Program-made: the position numbers and the translations under genes
The notes under the pieces: model-generated
What the model saw: only the letters and a program-made list of their open reading frames with translations
Told to the model about the DNA's origin: nothing
The model's database searches: none
Shown: one piece after another, positions 42,301-50,600 of the stretch
How positions within the stretch are numbered: position 1 is the stretch's first letter
Layout: every line of letters starts with the position of its first letter
NCBI RefSeq assembly: GCF_024868665.1
Contig: NC_079912.1
Coordinates: 14,814,165 to 14,878,164 of the forward strand
Direction of reading: 5' to 3'
DNA from: Triplophysa rosa
Lineage: Eukaryota > Chordata > Actinopteri > Cypriniformes > Nemacheilidae
DNA: 64,000 nucleotides

Positions 42301-45300
42301 ATCGCTCAAATTTGAAGCAATCTGTGAACATTCATCTTCGGTGCGTAACTCAAACGTAGAGCATTGAGCTAGCAAGCTAAGGTCATGGGGTTCAGTTCCA
42401 AGGAAACATGCATATTGATGAAATTAATGGGTTGTAGGATAAAACATGAATGCAAAGTCGCAAAGTAATTTGGGATTTTACATGTTGGGGACATGTCAGT
42501 AAGACAACATGGCAGAAGCAATTAATGGGTCAGCCGTAGTTGACGGTACATTTGTTGAATGTTTATTTATTGCAGAAGCTTAGTGATTTTCAATTTTAAA
42601 ATGAAAATATCTCCACGTCTGACCCGGGTAATGTCCCGTTCCCGCACCCCATCTCTTACCCTCATGCTCCTATCTGCCTCCACTGTCTTATTTACTGTAC
42701 ATATACGTAAGTCCAAAAATATCATTACAAAAGTAAAAAAAAAGGAACGATATTCCCACAACAAGCAACATATAAGACTAACTACAATACACTGCTGAAC
42801 ATGGGACCCAAGAAATTCTCTTTCCTCCACACTCTTATTCAACTATATTCTCAACATAATGAACAGTGACAGCAGGAAAGTAAAACAGGGCCCATTGATA
42901 TGAATTAAGATAATACTATAAGATGGGCTTTTGGCAAAAGATTAGTCCCATCCATTATTATGCTCTGGTGCTCTCAATAAAACGTTACCAGATGTCATTC
43001 AGCACAAAGTTCTCAAAATGTCTCGTTGTTTAAATGAAAGCTAAGATTTTAATTTGCAGTAGTTTTTATATAGCTAAAACGAATGAAAACTGTGTCCATT
43101 CAAACATTAACCACAGAAATAAGGAATGATTGTTTGACATGCTGGAAAGGGACTACAGTGCCCTCTGTTGGTGGATTACGAAACTACACTTTGTCTGTAA
43201 ACCCTGGTCAGTTGGACCCTAAAATGTGTTTAGAATAATTATAGTCTAATAAAAATAAACAGATCCAGACTGAAAGTCTATTTATATAAAACATTTTGTT
43301 TTACATTGGTTTTGAAAATTATCTTATGTTTTGCATGAGAACTAAGGAAACATGAGATGAGAACTTTTAGTGTTATTGTCTCAAAAATAATGTCAATATT
43401 CATAAAATTCTGATCTCAAAAAGCTTAATTTCATATTTTGATTTCGGGGTAAAAAACGAGCCAGGTGGGTTTATGTCCCCATATGATTAAGTTCAGTAGC
43501 TTCAAATCAGGCCTTTCAAAACACCTTAGGTTTTTTTATATCTAATTACACCAAATTGTATATCTGTTGTACAGTAATGGTATCATCAATGATTCCAGAA
43601 AGATTTGAAATACTCAGTAACACTCACAGTTTCTTCAGGGCTTTGATCACGTGACTCACGAGTGACTCACAAGTCAGTTTTCCATGTGGCTGATGTCTTC
43701 TGACCTCCTGAAAAGACTCCGATAGTCGCTCCACTGGAGTTTGACTGAAACACAGAAAAGAAAAAACACTTTTTAATTTGCCAATTTTTAAGTTTGTCCA
43801 TCTCAATCAGGATGAAATGCATTAGGATATTTAGTGCTGGACTGCATAAAATAAATATTAAAAATATCAATATTTTATAAATAAATACAAAATAAATGCT
43901 ATAAAATAATAACATAATTTTAAATATGTATGTTTATATAACTTCTTAGCATCACACAATCTTAAACAGGATAGCAAATAGAATTATGCTAGAAATAATG
44001 CTAGAATTATGCTCATTTAATGCTGTTTAAAAAGCATCTTAGAATGCACCTCATAAAATTATTGGTTGAGAGAGAACATCCCCTTTGTGCAGAACTGTTT
44101 TGGCATCTCTTAAGAATATAAAACACCTAATTTGATTACATTTGGATCACTACATTACTTTCAAGCGTGTTGTAGAATACAAACTTTTTTCAAGTACCTT
44201 TATTTTGAAATGTGAAAAGAGTACGAACAAACGCATTTTGTTGCTAGCGTAAATAAAAGTTCAGCCCCATTAAGCCGTGCCTTCAATCACAATTACCTCA
44301 CAGAACCAAAACCGCGCCATTAAATTTGATTTACATGATAATGACTTGCCATTTTTCACTTAAACCGCCCTGTAAATAACCCCCTTGTGAGCAATTTACA
44401 AGACACTCGATTCCAACTGGGAACAGATCTATATTTCAGCCGATCAAACACATGACTCATATGTCACTACCCACAAGAGCCTTCATTCATATGCATTATT
44501 ATGCTCAGAGAGGCTATTACAGGACTGTAAACATTACTCAGTACATCTTCCAGTGGGACTCAACTGACTGACGGGTTCTGCGTCACACCTCAGCCCACGT
44601 GTCCTTTATAAAACATTTCCTGTTTGTGACTTTCACTCAACAAGCTGCAACTTTGTAAACAAGCCAATGAGGGTTTTTTTAATAATGACGCATGTACTGT
44701 ACGCCTTTCCGATTTAGCTCGCGGGGGTGAGGAACGCTCCAACGCACTGTTATCAACGAAGTCCCAGCACAATACCATTTTACATATTTCCCAAGGGCTA
44801 ATTTAGTTTGCTGCAGAACAGAATTCTGAAATGAAAAAAACCCAGAACACCAATTTAAGTCTTGCGACGAAATGCAATTGTTGAAATGCACATTAGAGAA
44901 ATATACTTCACCTGCACCAAAGTTTGAGCCCAATAAATATTTTTAATTGCCTAATTTAAGTTTCTAACAAAGGAGAGTGCATTGTTTGCTTTCTGGTATA
45001 TAGCAGGCTATGAGAGACTTTTTCCATCAGCAAATATAAATCATTGGCTATAAATGTGGACTGTAAGACTTCACATGCACTGAATTCTAATAAGTCGTAC
45101 GGCTCATGGCACATTGCAATGCGGTTGTCTAAATAAATAACTTAATTTCACATGTGTTTCTGAAGTATGTTTGCTATACATTTCTATAAGGCAAACTATA
45201 TTTAATTTTTAACACAATCAAGATTTAATTCAAAGCTTTATTAAATCAAATTCCAGCCAAAAACAACCTACTCTTATTGCAGAACTTAGTAGGTGTGAAT

Positions 45301-46021
45301 ATGAGTTTCTTTAGGATATTTTAAATCAAGCATTGAGATGTTTCATCTAAACCTGCATGGGCTATTTTTTTAATCATTTATATATCAGAAGGTTCATATA
45401 TTGCAAATACAAAATAAATACAGCTATTAGAACCGATGAAGTCTAGTTTGATTGATCTGGTCAAGTCCAGTACTAACCCAGCTGAAACTCAATGTGGTTG
45501 AACACAATGATCAGTGCAGTGCAAAACACACGTCATATTGTATTTATATAAACTTCAGAATCATTTTCTATTAGATACTCACATGATGCTTTTAAGGTTA
45601 ATTCTGGGTAAAGATGTCAGAGGGCACAGGAACACTCTTTTATAAGAGCTCATGAATTTTTTATGGCTCTCTTCAGTAGAAATGCGACTGTGAAGATAAG
45701 CAACACTGTTAAGCATGTAATATATTTTAAAACTGATTATTAAAAGCAGGAAAAGCACAGATAGAAAGCAAACATTAGGTGCGTTTCTTTAAAACAATTT
45801 ACCACATCAATACACCAGTCCATGTAGTTTAGTACCTTTGATTTAGCCGTGTGATTCTGCACAAGTTGCTCAGCTCTGTGTAGTCAATGTCTGCGACTCT
45901 TTGTTCAGCTGTGGACACAAGTTGCATTTAATATCCAAATACAAACTCAATATGAAGGTCAAGCCGGTGACTTTCTCTTACCTGAATGTAGGGATCCATG
46001 TGTGGTTGCTTGAAGAGCCAT
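20254..46021 (-). CDS. cnbd1: Cyclic nucleotide-binding domain protein, CNBD1-like (13 coding exons)
   Basis: The coding exons, in order, are complement of 45982-46021, 45836-45908, 45583-45687, 43628-43744, 33114-33259, 30828-30919, 30238-30375, 29957-30089, 23849-23955, 20911-21061, 20644-20711, 20451-20510 and (uncertain) 20254-20385. Every junction is GT/AG and all phases agree, giving about 453 residues. Two cyclic-nucleotide-binding folds are visible: residues about 125-235 (WDRGQIIFGHNGFYLILTGS, then GGSFGSFG) and about 245-385 (VLVKEGE, FVVFIGHGEC, then FGEVSILLDRPSPCTI). There are no membrane segments or signal peptide. In the second cassette the arginine normally contacting the cyclic phosphate is serine, so nucleotide binding is doubtful. 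The gene lies head to head with CNGB3, as CNBD1 does in human as far as I recall; that position and the double fold are why I name it CNBD1. Its function is poorly known. The first exon may be preceded by a non-coding one, because TTTGCAG lies just before the start codon. Confidence 0.85.
20451..20510 (-). CDS. cnbd1: cnbd1 exon 12
   Basis: This is a 60-bp phase-0 exon between acceptor TTGGTGCAG and donor GTTGTT. It encodes EEVMKEFLTQERMKKWELEK, a charged helix that continues directly from exon 11. Confidence 0.75.
20644..20711 (-). CDS. cnbd1: cnbd1 exon 11
   Basis: This is a 68-bp exon (acceptor TTGTTTAG, donor GTAAGA). It completes the Glu codon split from exon 10 and encodes ELDAVTTSLILQTAQPICGK and three more residues, the likely C-terminal helix of the second nucleotide-binding fold. 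Confidence 0.8.
20911..21061 (-). CDS. cnbd1: cnbd1 exon 10, phosphate-binding cassette
   Basis: This is a 151-bp exon (acceptor GATTTGCAG, donor GTCAGT). It contains FGEVSILLDRPSPCTI, which aligns without gaps to the cassette of cAMP/cGMP-binding proteins (pattern FGE..........RAATV). Phe-Gly-Glu and the Thr are kept, but the phosphate-binding Arg is Ser. Confidence 0.9.
21266..21799. mobile_element. Family-A MITE interrupted by another insertion
   Basis: The left arm TTAAAGGAACAGTTCACCC and right arm GGGTGAACTGTACCTTTAA are inverted copies. The middle (about 21369-21750) is foreign to the family and starts GGGGCGTAGATACATGGTGG, so a second repeat appears to have landed inside. Confidence 0.75.
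22440..23441. mobile_element. 1-kb element with ~88-bp terminal inverted repeats
   Basis: The left arm runs from GTCATGGTTCTGCCCCTTCT to TTTAATGTGGAGAGACA, about 22440-22527. It is repeated inverted at about 23355-23441, ending GGGGCAGAACCATGAC. Inside is an unrelated repeat starting near 22528 with GGGCCCCCTAGTGG. No transposase frame is intact. The long arms could form a large hairpin. Confidence 0.8.
23849..23955 (-). CDS. cnbd1: cnbd1 exon 9
   Basis: This is a 107-bp exon (acceptor GTCTGTACAG, donor GTACAG). It encodes VLVKEGEICPFVVFIGHGEC and then NILQDVGSLMKPMDKK. The KEGE/FVVFIGHGEC strands are typical of the first beta strands of a cyclic-nucleotide-binding fold. Confidence 0.9.
27281..27310. 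repeat. (CT)n microsatellite
   Basis: This is a simple CT dinucleotide tract inside cnbd1 intron 8. Confidence 0.9.
28700..28757 (+). repeat. SINE/LINE-like 3' tail motif
   Basis: TTGTTTACCTCATTTGTAAG followed by TCGCTTTGGATAAAAGCGTC and TGCTAAATGAAAATG. Nearly the same string occurs at 47126-47182. This conserved tail ends many teleost retroposons. Confidence 0.7.
29957..30089 (-). CDS. cnbd1: cnbd1 exon 8
   Basis: This is a 133-bp exon (acceptor TTTTTTTGTAG, donor GTAAGT). It encodes DILAQDCAVKMTLIQSCQLY, then LRWPKLSINHLADGTHLKTF. It links the two nucleotide-binding folds and supplies the frame shift of phase needed between exons 7 and 9. Confidence 0.88.
30238..30375 (-). CDS. cnbd1: cnbd1 exon 7
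   Basis: This is a 138-bp exon (acceptor TGTCTCTAG, donor GTACGG). It contains GGSFGSFGSVNALDGDAIIQ, the position of the phosphate cassette of the first fold, but without the Glu, Arg or Thr of a working site. It ends with CEILKIS, a strand typical of the fold. Confidence 0.9.
30828..30919 (-). CDS. cnbd1: cnbd1 exon 6
   Basis: This is a 92-bp exon (acceptor GTTTACAG, donor GTATGA). It encodes IFGHNGFYLILTGSVKPHIR and then ETLKEDQKVST, the early beta strands of the first fold. Confidence 0.9.
30990..31174. mobile_element. Family-A MITE, left-truncated
   Basis: It begins inside the element (AAGAATGTTGGTAACCAAAC) and ends with the family terminus AGGTGAACTATCCCTTTAA. It lies in cnbd1 intron 5. 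Confidence 0.8.
31215..31488. mobile_element. Family-A MITE, second copy
   Basis: The left end (AATGGATAGTAAAATTCTGT) is decayed; the right end reads GGGGGAACTGTCACTTTAA. It sits 40 bp from the preceding copy in the same orientation. Further weak family traces continue to about 32075. Confidence 0.7.
33114..33259 (-). CDS. cnbd1: cnbd1 exon 5
   Basis: This is a 146-bp exon (acceptor TTTCGCAG, donor GTGAGT). It encodes PIQRSQHEHYVIYKLLKGIH and later QISTITTIETWDRGQI, the helix and first strand that open the first cyclic-nucleotide-binding fold. Confidence 0.9.
34239..34608. mobile_element. MITE of the TTAAAGGTCCAGT family
   Basis: It begins TTAAAGGTGCTGTGTGTAGT and ends CTGGACCTTCAA. It shares GAGGATCTATTGACAG with 8888-9140. 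It is inserted within an older repeat related to 17000-17200, pieces of which lie on both sides (34084-34200 and 34620-34650). Confidence 0.8.
35767..35802. repeat. (AT)n microsatellite
   Basis: This is a TA dinucleotide tract, interrupted once by CTG, in an AT-rich part of cnbd1 intron 4. Confidence 0.85.
38254..38646. mobile_element. MITE of the TTAAAGGTCCAGT family, inverted
   Basis: It begins TTGAAGGTCCGGTGTATGAA and ends CAGTGGACCTTTAA. Its interior is the reverse complement of 34239-34608, including GAACCGTTTGCCGCAATTCG-like and CCACTAGATG words. Confidence 0.8.
39334..39565. mobile_element. Family-A MITE, right end decayed
   Basis: It begins GGGATAGTTCACCAAAAAAT and contains GCAGAACACAAAAGAAGATA and the mirrored CTCAAAATATCTTCTTTTGT. 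The right terminus is lost after about 39565. Confidence 0.7.
40321..40429. mobile_element. Fragment of the TTAAAGGTCCAGT family
   Basis: It contains GATTCGCAACCTCACCACTA followed by GATGCCGCTAAATTTCATAC, as in 34239-34608. Only the right half is present. Confidence 0.65.
43628..43744 (-). CDS. cnbd1: cnbd1 exon 4
   Basis: This is a 117-bp exon (acceptor CTGTGTTTCAG, donor GTGAGT). It encodes QTPVERLSESFQEVRRHQPH and later SLVSHVIKALKKL, a helical N-terminal region before the first fold. Confidence 0.85.
43745..45582 (-). other. cnbd1 intron 3 (1.8 kb)
   Basis: It is AT-rich, with no recognised exon or clear transposon ends. Confidence 0.6.
45583..45687 (-). CDS. cnbd1: cnbd1 exon 3
   Basis: This is a 105-bp exon (acceptor TATCTTCACAG, donor GTGAGT). 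It encodes RISTEESHKKFMSSYKRVFL and then CPLTSLPRINLKSIM. The end phase joins exon 4 exactly. Confidence 0.85.
45836..45908 (-). CDS. cnbd1: cnbd1 exon 2
   Basis: This is a 73-bp exon (acceptor TGTCCACAG, donor GTACTA). It encodes AEQRVADIDYTELSNLCRIT and then RLNQ. Phases agree on both sides. Confidence 0.8.
45982..46021 (-). CDS. cnbd1: cnbd1 exon 1 (coding part)
   Basis: The ATG at 46019-46021 begins MALQATTHGSLHS and is followed by a good donor, GTAAGA. I chose this start because it is the first ATG in phase with exon 2. TTTGCAG two bases upstream looks like an acceptor, so a non-coding exon farther upstream is possible. Confidence 0.65.
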
Positions 46022-46372
46022 TTCTGCAAAGCTCAAGGTGTCATGATTATATGTGGAATATCAGATAATGACTCTTTCTATTGATGTGGAGTGACTGGAA
46101 CTCAATCGCCTGTGTGTTTGGCCTGTTGCTGTGCGCTATGGCAACAGACATACCATAGGCATGTATCAGTCGGCCATGCGGACTGCTCAAATAACACCTT
46201 TCAGTGCATATTGTTACTCCTAAACAGTATACAATAACGTTATCAGGCAGTAATATGATGTTACTCTGACATATACAATAGTGGTAATAAATAATTGTCA
46301 TATTTACTTACCACCATATTTAAATGACACAAGGCACTTCAAAGAATACCATGGTATTTTTACCAGTGCATG

Positions 46373-46705
46373 TTAAAGGAGTAGTTCACCTTCAAAATGA
46401 AAATTCAGTCATTATATACACACTTGTTGTCATTTCAAAACTGTATGACTTTCTTTCTTCCGCAGAACACAAAAGAAGATATTTTGAAAAATGTCGGTAA
46501 CAGAAACCCGTTGGTCCCCTTTGACTTGCATTGGTTTTGTCTATACAATAGAAGCCAATACAGAGCAACGTTTTTTGGTTACCGACATTTTTCAAAATAT
46601 CTTCTGTTTTTGTTGTGAGATAAGAAAATCACACCGGTTTAAAATGACAACAGAGTGAGTAAATGATGTCAGAATTTTCATTTTGAAGATGAACTTTTCC
46701 TTTAA
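46373..46705. mobile_element. Family-A MITE, complete
   Basis: The left arm TTAAAGGAGTAGTTCACCTT mirrors the right arm AAGATGAACTTTTCCTTTAA. Subterminal arms include GAAGATATTTTGAAAAATGT and its inverted copy. It lies in the cnbd1-cngb3 spacer. Confidence 0.85.
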
Positions 46706-46994
46706 GGAATCTCAGGTTTAATCTTATTTACCAATATAGTGACATGTTCTTTTATTTTCCTAAAATAAAGGAAGGCGACATCTTCATATATTCTCTTCTC
46801 TTGCTAACCCAATTAAACTTCGAAACAGAGATATGCAGCAGGCTGTGTTGTAAAAACAAATGGGAAAAACGTTCATACCAAGATGTGCTGAATAAAAAGA
46901 TGGAAGGATGTAAGATCAAAGAAGTCTTTCTTCTTGTTAGCCTCATCTGAAGCCAGAAGTGTAAATCCCCTCAGCTGAACTAAAAGCTTATAAG

Positions 46995-47014
46995 GTTTAA
47001 TTAAGTAAGTGGTC
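46995..47014 (+). promoter_or_regulatory. AT-rich block shared by both cngb3 upstream regions
   Basis: GTTTAATTAAGTAAGTGGTC matches 18 of 20 bases at 58040-58059. It holds a TTAATTA homeodomain-type core and lies about 560 bp before the start codon of copy 1 (about 445 bp in copy 2). A role as a photoreceptor enhancer is inferred only. Confidence 0.4.
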
Positions 47015-47125
47015 CGCTGCTCCATATGAGCCAAACTAATCCAGCAAAACAGCTCACAGCTCCACCACTGAAATCTGTTCAATACTTGCTCACAATTTAT
47101 TAAAATATCCTGTGTGTAGGTGTTT

Positions 47126-47182
47126 TGTTTACCTCATTTATACGTCGCTTTGGATAAAAGCGTCTGCTAAATGACTAAATGT
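47126..47182 (+). repeat. SINE/LINE-like 3' tail motif
   Basis: TTTGTTTACCTCATTTATAC then GTCGCTTTGGATAAAAGCGT and CTGCTAAATGACTAAATG. It matches 28700-28757. Confidence 0.7.
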
Positions 47183-47575
47183 AATTGTAAACGTATGTAA
47201 ATGTATTGTGAAATAAAAAGACCAACAATATTATAGTGGCACGTGAATAAACCATAAGTACTGTATATATGTAAAGACATATTTAGACTAGAAACCTTGT
47301 TTTCAATTTTGGTTACATCATTTTTGTTAAAGAATAAGAAAAAATCAACAAAAAAAATTTAAACAGATCAATATGGCTAAGCATGTTTTGAAGCCCCCTT
47401 AGTAGACAGTGTTAAGTGTGTGATGAAGTGTGTCGTCAGCTCACGTCTGAGGTCTGTTTGAGGTGGGTATTAGTGGTCTAAAAGCGCTAATTGAATCAGG
47501 CTGTAATGTTAGGAGGACTGGAGACGACCAGAGTGCAAACACATCAGAGATTTATTCAAACGCTGTCACTGAACC

Positions 47576-47677
47576 ATGTTCAGCAAGTTGGTGAAGCTCA
47601 TGAAGGGTCCCACCGTGGGTCCCACCCAGACCTCCACTTCTACCTCTGCCCCTGCTCCTCCTCCAGCACCTCCCAAG
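47576..47677 (+). CDS. cngb3: cngb3 copy 1 exon 1
   Basis: The start ATG opens [16 protein letters not shown] followed by a Pro/Thr/Ser-rich stretch ending PAPPK, then GTAAGA. Copy 2 exon 1 has the same plan ([11 protein letters not shown], ending APPAK), which supports this start. Confidence 0.9.
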
Positions 47678-50600
47678 GTAAGATAACTGGCTCAGATTTT
47701 GGCATATTTGTGGTTATTTAACATTATGTACTGTACATTTAAGTATTTATTTATTTTGTCTTAAACACCATCTAAGGGACAAACAATGTTTTGTTTGCAT
47801 CATATAATACAAAAAAAATCAAATATAAATAAATGTCATTTTGAAAATTATTAAACAAATCTACTCAAAAAAAAAGTTTGAGACAATATACTACTTGATT
47901 ATATTATATATTTTATATTATTTACATTTTACAAGTATACTTCACAATTTATATTGATGCTTATATTGATTTATAATTTATATTTTACCTCTTTTTTTAC
48001 CTCTTTTACTCTCTTGTTTATCCAAAAATAATTGTATTTACCCTCATGTCATTCTAAACCTATAAATGACTCTTTCTTCTGTAAAACACAACATTCTTCA
48101 AAATATCTTCTTTTGTGTTCTGCAGAAAAAAGAAAGTCATACAGGTTTGAAATGACATGAAGGCGAGTAAATGATAACAAAATTTTCAATTCTGGTGTCG
48201 CTTTAAGAGTTCAACAATATTTTGCTAACATCACATAAAAACACACAGCCAGTTAAACCTACTTGATAGTAATTAACGACAATTTAGCCCAACAATCATC
48301 GTGTGTCATATTTGCAAATGGTTTTGTACCTGAAAAATTACCAATAATAATTCATATCTGCGACTGGCAGGAAGAAAAATCTCCAGACAAGGAAAACGGA
48401 GACAAGAATGATGATAAAGCTCCTGGTGAGTCATTTGTTATCGTTGTAATTATACTCTGAATTATATCATCAGTCACTGGGTAAGCACCTGCAATAGATA
48501 TTTTCCAGATGAGAGGCATTTTAAATGATTTCTACACCACCAAACAGCTCTGTATTAGTGTTGGTGATGATTTCATTACCAGGCAGTAAGCAGCTTCAGG
48601 GGTCACTCGCTCCATCTGTGAACTGACTCCCGGGACAGGGTAGTGCTTGTTAATACCTTGTGTGAAACAACCCTCTAAGCCCCCTGTATTTCCTTAAAAG
48701 GTACAGCACCAGTTCCAGCCCCAGTACCAGCTCAACCATCTGCCCCAGACCCAGCACCCAAACCTGAGGAGAAGCCTGCAGACCCAGCAGATGGCCAGCC
48801 TCCTGCTGAGGGGTAAAACAATATATGCTATCAGATTACACATAGCACTGGTGCTACAGAGGTTTTGAAGCACATGCCAAACAGTTGTAGCACAAATATA
48901 AAACGTCTGTTGTCATCATAAAAATATATATAACTGCAGTTCATCCCATGAATAGGTAACTGACAAATGGCATTAATGTTACATACAGATGGATAAATTA
49001 GGGCCATATCATTTTTAGTTTACCTACATTTGTTTTGTTTTTTATGTTCTGTGTATTTCATTTTTTTACTATACAATAGAGGTATATTTGTCCACATAAA
49101 TTACTGTAGTATACTATAGGGTTATTTACTGTAGTAAACTGCAGTGAAATTCCTAGATACTATAGTTCCTTTGAACCTTACTATAGTATACTACAGTGTT
49201 TACTACAGTTTATCAATTTACTGCAAGGGTACTACAATTTCCTTTTGCGAGTATTCAAGTTAACGGGACTTTTATTTTAACGGGACTTTTATCTTGCCCC
49301 GCAAGATTTTTGCTGTGGTCTCAGAAAATGTGAAAAGGTTATGGTTTAACCCCAGGGATGTGTATTAAAAGGTAAATGGTGTCAAGTTTGATTTTAGTTG
49401 TAGTTGTGTGCGTTAAGTGCCAGAAAAACAACGCCCAACAGAGACAAGATTATTAATGTGTTTGATTAAAGAAAATCTCTGTAAGAGAGAGTGGGACTAC
49501 TTGAGAGAAAGAGTGGGTTGTTTAGAACGATCACCACCAGCAGAGGCCAGCAAAGAAAAGTAAATAAACATTCCCTTATCCAGCGTTTACATTCAAACTG
49601 TGAACATCCTTCCGTTTACTCCCTCTCTCTCTGGATTCACCACAGACTATAGTCACACCAAATAAATACATTGTACAATATGATATCATATACACAAATT
49701 AAAACCATGCAACACATATCTTGTACAAAATGTGCACAACTTTGCAAAGTTTGGTTGTACTAAGCACGAGTAACTTAAACGTCGTTGTTTGTAAAACTGC
49801 TTTGAGAAATACAGTTTTTTTTATTTATTGCTATTTTTTAAATACGTCAACCCGAGAAACCTCACCTAGAGGCGAACGCCTGAACGTCCGCGCATGCGTA
49901 ACGTTACCACTTTGAACTTGATTTCAAAGGGAAATGTATGTAAATAGGATTACGGGTTCAATACAGTAAGGTAAACTGATCATAATAAGTCAGAAAATAA
50001 CTGACTTTTCGACCATGTTTATAAAACTGTCCAATGACAATAAGGCATTGAACAGAGACACAATCAAATTACAACATTGCGAAAGTGTAGTTACAAAACA
50101 TTGTACGTGTTGTAGCAGTGTTAAAAAACACTCGCTTGTCTGTGCAAAGTTATATCCGTTTTTTTGCAGCTGTTGAGCTGTGTAAACCGGTTGTTGCTAG
50201 AACGGATACCGCTACGGCCGGAAGTGGTGCAAAATCTCCCCATATAATTACAATAATTACATTAGCTAAACCCTAAACCAGCCAACCCTAAACCTAACCG
50301 TACAATAATACAAAAATATAAATCAACTGTTTTCAGCGTGACAAAAATTATGCGGTATTGAAGTGCGGAAGCCCAGTGGAGATAGCTGTATCCCTTCTAG
50401 TCAAAACCATGTAAACCCGGTCAAGGCAACGCAAAAGAGTGTGTCCCACATCGGAAGAAAAAGAAAGTAAAGTTTAATCTCGATAGTTTGACTTGGTGAA
50501 TTATTCATTTTCATAAGGAATTGTGAAAAGTAACGCTTTTCAAGCATTGATTTGAGTTACTTTTCATGGTGAAGTCTCTAATGTAGTGTTATTTAATGTA

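Larger units (their letters stand above)
33260..43627 (-). other. cnbd1 intron 4 (10.4 kb)
   Basis: It contains MITEs at 34239-34608, 38254-38646 and (partly) 40321-40429, family-A pieces at about 37285-37425 and 39334-39565, and an (AT)n tract near 35767-35802. No extra exon is required by phase, and none is recognised. Confidence 0.65.
46022..47575. promoter_or_regulatory. Divergent intergenic region between cnbd1 and cngb3 copy 1
   Basis: The start codons of the two genes are only 1.55 kb apart, on opposite strands, so their promoters must lie here. The region also carries a family-A MITE (46373-46705) and a retroposon-tail motif (47126-47182). A 20-bp block at 46995-47014 recurs upstream of cngb3 copy 2. 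A TAATCC word, the half-site of the photoreceptor factor CRX/OTX, occurs at 47037-47042. No TATA box was pinned down. Confidence 0.55.
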
